Positions 53,101 to 60,142 of a stretch of 64,000 bases of DNA are shown here, piece by piece. How positions within the stretch are numbered: the stretch's first letter is position 1; each line of letters opens with the position of its first letter. This stretch comes from Bacteroidota bacterium (GTDB lineage Bacteria > Bacteroidota > Ignavibacteria > UBA10030 > UBA8401): the NCBI GenBank assembly GCA_035506275.1, contig DATJPT010000005.1:1-64000 (forward strand), read 5' to 3'. The notes beneath the pieces are model-generated. The model was not told the origin of the DNA. It did no database searches and worked only from the letters and a program-made list of their open reading frames with translations. The position numbers and the translations under genes are program-made.

Positions 53101-54351
53101 CTATTTCATGAGCAAAAGCTTCTTCGTCTCGCTGTATGTCCCAGCTTGTCCCGAAGGGGCGGCTTTGGCCACAAGCCGATAAAAGTAAACCCCGCTTGCC
53201 ATATTTGCCGCGTTCCATTGCTGAGTGTAGCTTCCGGCCTGGAGTTCTCCGGAGACGATCGTCGACACTTCCCTTCCCAGGATATCAAAGATCTTCAACG
53301 ATACGATCGAACGGGAAGGAAGGGTGAATGAAATTGTTGTCGTCGGATTGAACGGATTAGGATAATTTTGTGAAAGGGAGAACTGCACGGGCATTTGAAC
53401 GTCATGCGATCTTACAGAAGCCATCTCGGACAGCGGCCGCCGCCAGACTCCGCTTCCTACCGTTCCGGCAAAGAGATTCGGTCCGCTGACGGCAAGAGAA
53501 TAGACGACGGTGCTGGACAAGCCCGAATCGACCTGAGACCAGCTGGTTCCGTTGTTCGTAGTAACGAAGACCCCGCCGGCCGTTCCTGCATAGACGTCCG
53601 AGCCATTGGCGGCAAGAGAATAGACGATCGGTAAGGTTAGGCCCGAGTCGATGGGTGTCCAAACGGTTCCGGTGTCGTTAGTGACAGAGACGCCGTCATC
53701 GGTCCCCGCAAAGAGGTTCATTCCACTCACGGCAAAAGTGTGAACACTCACGTTGGTGAGGCCCGAGTCGACCGGGGTCCAGCTGGTTCCGTTGTTCGTG
53801 GAAAGAAAGACACCCCCCGCAGTCCCAGCAAAGAGATTTGTTCCGTTGACAGCGAGAGAAAAGACGTCCGTATTGGTGAGGCCTGAATCGACCGGAGCCC
53901 ATCGTGTGCCGTTGTTCGTGGAAAGAAAAACGCCGGCGCCATAGAACGTCCCGGCAAAAAGATCCGTTCCGTTGACGGCAAAAGAGAGGACAAAGGCGTT
54001 CGTAAGGCCCGAGTCGGCCGGAGTCCAGCTGGTTCCATTATCCGTAGAGCGATAAATGCCGGCTCCGGAAAGAGTACCGGCAAGAAGATCTGTTCCGTTG
54101 ACGGCAAGAGAGAGGACGAATGCCTTCGTGAGGTTTGCGCCGACGGGGGCCCAGTTTGATCCGCCGTTGGTGGTAAGAAACACTTCGCCGTATTCGGTCA
54201 CGGCAAAAAGATCTGCACCGCTCACGGCAAAACAGCTGATAACATCGCTGTCAGGATCGGAGAGACTCGTTTGTATCCATTGGGCCTGCAATGGAAGCAT
54301 ATATGCTTGCATTGTTGCCAGCCACAAGAACAAAAAGAAAATGCGCTTCAT
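53101..54351 (-). CDS. T9SS-secreted tandem-repeat propeller protein
   Basis: The 416-residue protein has a signal peptide (MKRIFFLFLWLATMQAYML) and seven tandem blades of about 40 residues, each with TNNGTSWTPVDSGLTN, then VFSLAVNGTNLFAG and T-x-G-G-V-F-L. A T9SS type A domain follows (LSQNYPNPFNPTTTISF, IFDILGREVST, KKLLLMK). The blades are unusually alike and correspond to near-identical DNA repeats of about 120 bases, so the array is prone to expansion or contraction by recombination. One full propeller of seven blades fits the number. The exact binding partner is unknown. The gene is followed by intergenic DNA leading to AT-richer sequence. Confidence 0.88.
   Translation of the reverse strand: MKRIFFLFLWLATMQAYMLPLQAQWIQTSLSDPDSDVISCFAVSGADLFAVTEYGEVFLTTNGGSNWAPVGANLTKAFVLSLAVNGTDLLAGTLSGAGIYRSTDNGTSWTPADSGLTNAFVLSFAVNGTDLFAGTFYGAGVFLSTNNGTRWAPVDSGLTNTDVFSLAVNGTNLFAGTAGGVFLSTNNGTSWTPVDSGLTNVSVHTFAVSGMNLFAGTDDGVSVTNDTGTVWTPIDSGLTLPIVYSLAANGSDVYAGTAGGVFVTTNNGTSWSQVDSGLSSTVVYSLAVSGPNLFAGTVGSGVWRRPLSEMASVRSHDVQMPVQFSLSQNYPNPFNPTTTISFTLPSRSIVSLKIFDILGREVSTIVSGELQAGSYTQQWNAANMASGVYFYRLVAKAAPSGQAGTYSETKKLLLMK
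53480..54190 (-). repeat. Tandem coding repeats of about 120-130 bp
   Basis: Seven direct DNA repeats encode the propeller blades of the 53101-54351 gene. Units such as GTTCCGTTGACGGCAAAAGA and GAGTCGACCGGGGTCCAGCT recur with few changes. Recent amplification or conversion between units is likely because silent positions are also alike. Confidence 0.7.
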
Positions 54352-54873
54352 AGCTTTTTATCTCCCGCCCCATAAACACAAGAACCTCTTTCATTCTGCG
54401 CAGCGGAAGTCCAGAGGTGTCTTGATACTCTCAGCCCAACCGTCTCATCACTCCCCAATGAGCCCGGCTGTTCGCGTTCTATTCAGGGTTAAAGTACTCC
54501 ATTTTCAGATGGAATGTCAAGGCAATAAAGAAGCCCCAGATGGTGAATGTCTGTGGCGAGATGTTGCAGAGAAACGGTGATATGAATTACGCTTATCTCC
54601 CATTTTAGTTTATTGAAATGGTAGTAGACTTATTGTAAATTGTTTTACAAGATTTACATTTAATTGACGTTACGCATTCTGAGGAAATCATGAAAGAGGT
54701 GCCACCAAACAAAAGACACACCTCTAAATCCCCTCTGTGTGTGAGCATGCGGCTAGGGTTGGAGGCGTCAAAAAGGATTTGTGCGTAATGTAAATTCTTA
54801 TTTTGAATAAGGTTAAAGTTGATGGATTTGTTGATCTCTACGATGATCTAAAAATGAAACATGGAGGAGAAAA
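54352..54873. other. AT-rich intergenic region, start of an accessory stretch
   Basis: Base composition shifts here to AT-rich. There is a pair of inverted heptamers, TTACGCA (54670-54676) and TGCGTAA (54782-54788), bounding about 119 bases without a gene, with TTTACAT and ATGTAAA nearby. It could be the remnant of a small element or coincidence. The DUF362 ribosome site lies at the right end (GGAGGAG). Confidence 0.5.
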
Positions 54874-56424
54874 TTGAAAACCCTTTTCGTGTTTATTCAA
54901 TGCGCAAAGAGACATTGGGTAAAATTGAGCTTCATAGTTCTGGGTATTAGTTCTACGCTTTGGTTTCTCATACGTGTCATACCCAAACCCTCGCGTGCGG
55001 CCTACCCTTGCATGCAAGCGGCATATCCAATAATGTCGGGTTTTGTAATTTGGATCCTGACTTTAGCCGGATCGGCGTTTGCTTTCAGAAAAGCAAAACG
55101 TAGTTTCTTCGAGGCCAAATACATTGGTGCGGCTCTCTTTGCGGTACTTGGGATCGTTGCCGTTAATTTTCATACGCCGGAATCGGATGCAAAACCAAGC
55201 GCTAACAAATTGGAAATCTGGTACAAGCCGAACGTGCCTCTTGGTATCGCCAAGGGCATGCACCCAGGCCGGGTTGCCTGGGGCCATAATCCAAAAATTG
55301 CATCGTGGGACGGAACAACAGGTTTTTGGTGGGACGATCAGTTTAACAATCAGGCGGAAACCGATAAACTGCTAACGCAAACACTCTGCGGTTTGACCGG
55401 AATTCAAAACGAAAAGGATTCGTGGAGCGCCTTGTTTCGTTTCTTCAACAAATCAAAACATAATATTGACGCCGGCTATAAACCGGGCGAAAGGGTAACG
55501 ATCAAAATAAACCTGAACAACACCTATTCACGCAAAAGCAACAATGAGATCAATGCAAACCCGCAGTTGGTTCTCTCTCTCTTAAAAAGTCTGGTGAATG
55601 AAGCCGGAATTCCCCAAGAAGACATTACCGTGACCGACCCCAGCAGATTTATTACGAATAATATCTACGACAAATGCCACACGGCTTATCCGAACGTGCA
55701 CTACACCGATCATAACGGAGGCGATGGCCGTGAAAAGGCGACGTTCGTGGACCACGCCATTCCCTATTCCGTCGATAACGGAAAGGTGGCAACCGGACTG
55801 GCCGCGTGTGTCGTCAACGCTGATTATATCATCAATATGGCGATCATGAAGGGACATGTCACTCAGGGCGTAAGTCTTTGTGCAAAGAATTTCTTTGGCT
55901 GCACGAGCATCGAAGACGACTGGCATAAGAACGCGCACTCCAGCGGTTTTAGCCAGAACCGCGAAGGTGTGCATACTTATTCTGTTTATCCCGATTATTT
56001 GGGACACAAAGATCTGGGCGGGAAAACGATGTTATTTTTAATTGACGGCATTTACAGCAATAAATTTGTCGACGGTGTCCCCGGCTACAAATGGGCGCTT
56101 GCTCCTTTTAACAACAACTGGCCATGCAGTTTATTTGCTTCGCAGGATGGCGTGGCAATTGATGCTGTCGTGCTGGACTTCGCGCTTGCGGAATGGCCTG
56201 ACGCGCCCGATATGATGTACAGCGATTACTCTGTCAATGAAAGCGCCCTTGCCGACAATCCGCCGTCTGGTACGTTTTATGATCCAGAGAGAACAGGCAC
56301 AAGATTGACCAGTCTCGGCACTTCGGAACATTGGAACAATGCTGCCGAGAAAAAATACAGCCGCAATCTTAGCGAAGAGGGGAAAGGTATCGAACTGGTT
56401 TATTCTTTGGTTAAGAGTAAATAA
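54874..56424 (+). CDS. DUF362-domain membrane protein
   Basis: The 516-residue protein begins at TTG, five bases after GGAGGAGAAAA, a strong ribosome site that decides the start. Three N-terminal membrane helices (about 17-36, 48-68 and 77-95) precede a DUF362 domain (about 115-510) with KINLNNTYSRKSNNEIN, VTDPSRFITN, DYIINMAIMKGH and CAKNFFGC. Normal DUF362 proteins often carry ferredoxin motifs; here no CxxCxxC is seen. The gene is AT-richer than the window average and begins a run with ThuA and an aldo/keto reductase. Function unknown. Confidence 0.85.
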   Translation: MKTLFVFIQCAKRHWVKLSFIVLGISSTLWFLIRVIPKPSRAAYPCMQAAYPIMSGFVIWILTLAGSAFAFRKAKRSFFEAKYIGAALFAVLGIVAVNFHTPESDAKPSANKLEIWYKPNVPLGIAKGMHPGRVAWGHNPKIASWDGTTGFWWDDQFNNQAETDKLLTQTLCGLTGIQNEKDSWSALFRFFNKSKHNIDAGYKPGERVTIKINLNNTYSRKSNNEINANPQLVLSLLKSLVNEAGIPQEDITVTDPSRFITNNIYDKCHTAYPNVHYTDHNGGDGREKATFVDHAIPYSVDNGKVATGLAACVVNADYIINMAIMKGHVTQGVSLCAKNFFGCTSIEDDWHKNAHSSGFSQNREGVHTYSVYPDYLGHKDLGGKTMLFLIDGIYSNKFVDGVPGYKWALAPFNNNWPCSLFASQDGVAIDAVVLDFALAEWPDAPDMMYSDYSVNESALADNPPSGTFYDPERTGTRLTSLGTSEHWNNAAEKKYSRNLSEEGKGIELVYSLVKSK

Positions 56425-56593
56425 GGTTGGTATTGAAAAACCAAAATCTTGACGATTAATTCGGGACCTCTGAAAAATCGTCTTTTGCCAATCCGCCAAG
56501 ACGCAAGGAATCTATTTTTAAATCGTTTTGCGTCTTTGTGTGAGCCCTGCTTTTGGAAATATTCAGAAGTCTCAATTTATAAATAACACCGTA

Positions 56594-57415
56594 ATGATAA
56601 AACATCTCTTGTTGGTTATCGGTGCGGCTCTGCTGGCAAGTTCCGCCTTTTCGCAAAATCAGGTTCTGGAAAACAACCAGGCACAGGAGGCTGGACATCA
56701 ACTGCGACAAGGAATGAATGTGCTTGTTTTTACAAAGACAACGGGTTTTTATCATGATTCCAAATCGAATGCGATAAAGGCATTTTATGAGATGGCACAT
56801 GAAAAAAATTGGCGGATCACCTTTACCGAGGATTCCACCATGTTTTCGGAGAAGGAACTAAGCAAATACAACGTTGTCGTATTTTTATTAACGACCGGCA
56901 ACGACCTTCTGGATGACGAAGAGAAACTCGCTCTTCAAAATTATGTTGAAGGCGGCGGTGGATTTGTGGGCGTTCATTCAGCTACTGATACAGAATACAA
57001 ATGGGCATGGTACGGGAAATTATTGGGAGCTCATTTTCTTGGTCATCCACCGGTGCATGAGGGAACACTCACCATTGAGGACAGAAATCACCCTGCGACC
57101 CTGTGTTTCAGCGCTGATACCGTGAGATGGAAGGACGAGTTCTATAGTTTTGACCGGAATCCAAGGGACAATGCGAGTGTGAAGGTGTTGGCCTCAATTG
57201 ATGAGAAATCTTATAACATCGATGAAAACTTGTGGTTTAAGAATGTCAATATCGTCATGGGCGATCATCCGTTGATTTGGTGCCAAAAGATCGGACGCGG
57301 ACGAAGCTTTTATACGGCTCTCGGTCACAGTGCGGAATTGTACGATAATGAAATTTTCAGAAAACATTTAACCGGTGCCGTACTCTGGGCTGCGGGGAGA
57401 GCTGAAGAGGAGTAA
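56594..57415 (+). CDS. Exported ThuA-domain protein (trehalose-utilisation-like)
   Basis: This 273-residue protein has a signal peptide (MIKHLLLVIGAALLASSAFS) and a ThuA domain: VLVFTKTTGFYHDS, the YVEGGGGFVGVHSATDTEY block and the GRSFYTALGHSAELYDN motif near the end. ThuA-type proteins have a class I glutamine-amidotransferase-like fold and are commonly linked to sugar processing in Bacteroidota. It is followed by an aldo/keto-reductase-like gene. Substrate unknown. The start at 56594 is chosen by the signal peptide; the frame is open to 56528. Confidence 0.88.
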   Translation: MIKHLLLVIGAALLASSAFSQNQVLENNQAQEAGHQLRQGMNVLVFTKTTGFYHDSKSNAIKAFYEMAHEKNWRITFTEDSTMFSEKELSKYNVVVFLLTTGNDLLDDEEKLALQNYVEGGGGFVGVHSATDTEYKWAWYGKLLGAHFLGHPPVHEGTLTIEDRNHPATLCFSADTVRWKDEFYSFDRNPRDNASVKVLASIDEKSYNIDENLWFKNVNIVMGDHPLIWCQKIGRGRSFYTALGHSAELYDNEIFRKHLTGAVLWAAGRAEEE

Positions 57416-57478
57416 TTTTTTTAGCGAACTCAGATCTTGCGGATTTAATATTTACTTCCATTATTCGAAAACTCCACA

Positions 57479-58390
57479 ATGAACAATACATCGTCAATGA
57501 AAAATATTTCATCCTTTATTTATGGAACGACGCGATTGGGCGATGAACACATCCCCTTCAAAGAACGAGTGACGGTAGCGTGTGCAGCGATAAATGCGGG
57601 GGTTTGGTTTCATACAAGCCGCCAGTATGGGAATGCGCTGGAACTGCTGTCGGCTGCTTTTGATAAAGACAGGACAAAAATTCCGACGGTGATTGCGAAA
57701 ATAGGCGGAGACAATATTGAAGCGCTTACGGCAGATATTAAAAGGAACCTTGAACCTCTCGGTTTGAAGAGTTTAGATGTGGGTCAATTGTGCATCGGCG
57801 GTGAATTAGCGCAGGATTTTGCAGCTGGTGGTACCTCTGTGAAAAAGCTGGAAAGAATTCGTGAATCAGGGCTTGTCAAAAGCTACGTCCTGGAAGTGTT
57901 TCCATGGACTTCGCAAACAGCGTTGAAAGCTTTGCAAGGCGGATCTGCCGAAGGAATTGTCGACGCCTTCATCTTGTATCTGAACCCATTGCAGCGTTTT
58001 GCAAGCAATGAATTATGGGACGTGCTGATTGAACGAGACCAGTCTATCATCGCCTTGCGAACCGTTGCCGGCGGGCCGGTGCACAGATTACGCGATGTTC
58101 CAGGCGCCGCCTGGAAGGAATATCTTCAGAAACGGGCTGTTCAGGTAGCTCCCATCTTTGAACGTTCCGGCATCACAAGCTGGACAGAATTTTGCCTTCG
58201 TTTTGCTCGTAGTATTCCCAACGTACTCGCCACCGTTGGAGCGGCGGCCAAATTGAGCAACCTCAATGAATTTCTGGCCGCAAAGGAATCGAAGCAGTTC
58301 TTATCACAGGATTTAATGGAAGAGATTTTTAGGCTGCAGCGACGCTGGTCGGATGAGCTCGACATTCATGCCGAGCCGTGGACGATGTAG
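57479..58390 (+). CDS. Aldo/keto-reductase-like protein with altered active site
   Basis: The 303-residue protein follows the AKR layout (FIYGTTRLGDEHIPFKERVT, then INAGVWFHTSRQYGNALELL, then VIAKIGGDNIEAL and KRNLEPLGLKSLDVGQL). Normally Asp, Tyr, Lys and His form the catalytic tetrad. Here the Asp before the Tyr is His (FHTSRQYG against the usual D-T-A-x-x-Y-G), Tyr and Lys are present, and the His expected after LDV.QL is missing (LCIGGEL). Activity as a classical NADPH reductase is doubtful; it could be a lyase or pseudo-enzyme. It lies 63 bases after the ThuA gene. Confidence 0.72.
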   Translation: MNNTSSMKNISSFIYGTTRLGDEHIPFKERVTVACAAINAGVWFHTSRQYGNALELLSAAFDKDRTKIPTVIAKIGGDNIEALTADIKRNLEPLGLKSLDVGQLCIGGELAQDFAAGGTSVKKLERIRESGLVKSYVLEVFPWTSQTALKALQGGSAEGIVDAFILYLNPLQRFASNELWDVLIERDQSIIALRTVAGGPVHRLRDVPGAAWKEYLQKRAVQVAPIFERSGITSWTEFCLRFARSIPNVLATVGAAAKLSNLNEFLAAKESKQFLSQDLMEEIFRLQRRWSDELDIHAEPWTM

Positions 58391-58535
58391 GACAAGATCG
58401 CTGGTGACAAGCATACGAATGAAAACTGTTTCTTTCCCAAAAATAAATTAACTCGTCTCGGTTATCGGTATCCCTTTCTCCGTCTCGGCCCAAATTTCCC
58501 TCCCGGTCACCGTCCGATAGTAACTCCCTGTTACG

Positions 58536-58619
58536 CGCGGCGCATTCGCCAAGGGTTGGTTCCGTCAGTCCCGAAGAGATCCCTTCGGGACTTGACCCGC
58601 TGGTCAGGCCGCCTTAGAC
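58536..58619. repeat. attC-like palindromic flank with an inserted hairpin
   Basis: The sequence CGCGCGGCGCATTCGCCAAG, then GGTTCCGTCAG, and finally GCCGCCTTAGAC at the 3' end of the gene 58604-59050, matches the flank at 59217-59265 (CGCGCGGCGCATTTGCCGAT, GGTTACGTCAG, GTGCCGTTAG). Here 39 bases (58569-58607) with a CCGAAG/CTTCGG hairpin are inserted between two GTCAG copies (58564-58568 and 58603-58607). Confidence 0.5.
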
Positions 58620-59050
58620 TTTTGCCATAAAGATAATACCAAAGCAATTAAAGAAAGCGGGAGTATTAAATAACTTCCTATTGCTCCCGGCGGCATTGCT
58701 GAAACTTCTAACGGTTTTAAATGTCCAACTCCAATGCGTAAAAATTGTTCGAGAGTAATTATCGCTAACATACATGGCACAAGAAATTGATAACGTACGA
58801 TAATCAACCAATAAATAAAAGCAAGAACAAGTTGACTCGCTCCCCATTGTGCAAAGATCGATATTATATTTGTTCCGCCAGCAACATTTATCGCTATTCC
58901 AGCAATCGAATTAGCTCCGCCATCAGAAAGTACAATATGTATAAGACTGCGAACTGTACTTATAACAGCGATTAAAACAAAATAATAAAAGGCAATTTGC
59001 GACCCTTTATATTCCTCAGTCACTTTTGGAAATAATCTTATCCAATTCAT
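58604..59050 (-). CDS. Small hypothetical membrane protein
   Basis: The 148-residue protein has about four membrane helices (25-45 FYYFVLIAVISTVRSLIHIV, 52-72, 76-98 and 120-142 SYLILPLSLIALVLSLW). No family is recognised. Its AT-rich composition differs from the bulk of the window. Its stop codon lies inside an attC-like repeat, and a related repeat lies just upstream, so it may be an integron-type gene cassette. Function unknown. Confidence 0.6.
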   Translation of the reverse strand: MNWIRLFPKVTEEYKGSQIAFYYFVLIAVISTVRSLIHIVLSDGGANSIAGIAINVAGGTNIISIFAQWGASQLVLAFIYWLIIVRYQFLVPCMLAIITLEQFLRIGVGHLKPLEVSAMPPGAIGSYLILPLSLIALVLSLWQKSKAA

Positions 59051-59078
59051 TACAAATGTTCCCTATTATTGATTTCTT

Positions 59079-59265
59079 TATGGCGCCCTGACGTACCGCG
59101 ACTAAGCTGCATGCGACTCTGCGAGTCATAGGCTCGAAGAGCGGCAACGTGCAGCATTTTGTTTGTGGTTCGTTGCACGGACGTGACAGTCGTTCATTTC
59201 AGCTTCTTTTGTTTTTCGCGCGGCGCATTTGCCGATGGCCGGTTACGTCAGCTTGTGCCGTTAGT
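59079..59265. repeat. attC-like imperfect inverted repeat
   Basis: The ends of this 187-base segment are an imperfect inverted pair: GGCGCCCTGACGTACC on the left and GGTTACGTCAGCTTGTGCCG on the right. The right side shares about 21 bases with the flank at 58536-58570. The right end reads CCGTTAGTT, close to but not exactly the integron core GTTRRRY. No integrase gene is in the window. Confidence 0.4.
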
Positions 59266-59445
59266 TATGGTGGCTTTCTTAGCAATGACCTTCCTTCTAT
59301 AATTAGAAATATTTATAAATGATGCAATTCCCGCAATGCCTTCAAATATTATGATCAGTAAAGATTTATTTGATGAACTATAATTATAGAAATCATGGAC
59401 ACAGACACTTAAGAACACTACTCCAACAACAAACCAAACAATCAT
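59248..59445 (-). CDS. Very small hypothetical membrane protein
   Basis: This 65-residue AT-rich frame encodes a protein with one N-terminal helix (MIVWFVVGVVFLSVCVHDF), a second hydrophobic stretch (LLIIIFEGIAGIASFI) and a basic tail. No family is recognised. Its stop codon lies at the right end of the 59079-59265 attC-like repeat, as for the neighbour at 58604-59050, so a cassette origin is possible. Coding status rests on the hydrophobic profile and position. Confidence 0.45.
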   Translation of the reverse strand: MIVWFVVGVVFLSVCVHDFYNYSSSNKSLLIIIFEGIAGIASFINISNYRRKVIAKKATITNGTS

Positions 59446-59542
59446 CGTTTTTTTCTTTGCTCATGTATACTCCTGATTATTCTTAAGCCACCAAATAAAC
59501 AGCGACTAACCTGCGACCACGTACAATTTCATTAAAACACAA

Positions 59543-59574
59543 AACCTCCATCATCAAGAACGAATCAGGAGGTT
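59543..59574 (-). terminator. Probable rho-independent terminator
   Basis: AACCTCC and GGAGGTT form a 7-bp stem around an 18-base loop, followed on the minus strand by TTTGTGTTTT. It would stop minus-strand transcription coming from the T9SS remnant at 59706 before the small membrane-protein genes. Confidence 0.5.
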
Positions 59575-59705
59575 CATCTGTAACCGTTCCGCCCCGAATT
59601 GGTTATATAATTGGACAAATGTAGAAGTTAAGGAGGGAAGAGTCAAGAAATAAAAAGGTCCGGCACCTACATCGGCACCGGGCAATGATAACGAATTTGA
59701 ACTGC

Positions 59706-59945
59706 TTACTTCAACAGCATCATCTTCTTCACCTGTATCTTCCCGTCAAACTCCAACGGCGAAAAATAGATCCCGCTCGAGGATTCGATCCGTTGAACTC
59801 CTCCAGGCTGAACTCCCCAACTTGTTTCGTCAATTAATTTTCCCCGGGGAAGAACAATCTTCTCCTGGATAATCGAAGATCTGCTATCTACGCTGGACGA
59901 TCTATCAAGAAGGTTCAACAATATGTGGGAACTCTGAGGTATGAA
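59706..59945 (-). pseudogene. Orphan remnant of a T9SS C-terminal sorting domain
   Basis: The minus strand encodes a decayed tail: IPQSSHILLNLLDRSSS resembles the usual IP-x-S-x-V-x-L-x-V-x-D-x-L-G-R strand, and the end SSSGIYFSPLEFDGKIQVKK with MMLLK is a clear T9SS terminus (normal: S-G-x-Y-F-Y ... V-K-K-M-x-L-x-K). No signal peptide or body precedes it, so the rest of the gene has been deleted. It lies downstream of the GH43 gene on the same strand. Confidence 0.65.
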
Positions 59946-60043
59946 ATGAATCGTTCACTAAAAGCTTACATGTGACCTCGCATGGAATTCACTTCTATTG
60001 AGATTTAGGAGACTGCCTGTTTTCTAAGGTCGCTGGAGCAACA

Positions 60044-60071
60044 AAAAGCCCCTGTGTTTACAGGGGCTTTT
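60044..60071 (-). terminator. Rho-independent terminator downstream of the GH43 gene
   Basis: A perfect 12-bp stem (AAAAGCCCCTGT/ACAGGGGCTTTT) closes a four-base loop, with A- and T-runs on its ends. It lies 72 bases past the stop codon of the gene ending at 60143 and can work in both directions. Confidence 0.85.
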
Positions 60072-60142
60072 GCATTTCCGGCGACACCGAGTAACCAAAA
60101 TGTAACTGAGAATTGCTGTCTTTCAATAGCGTTTTCACAAAG

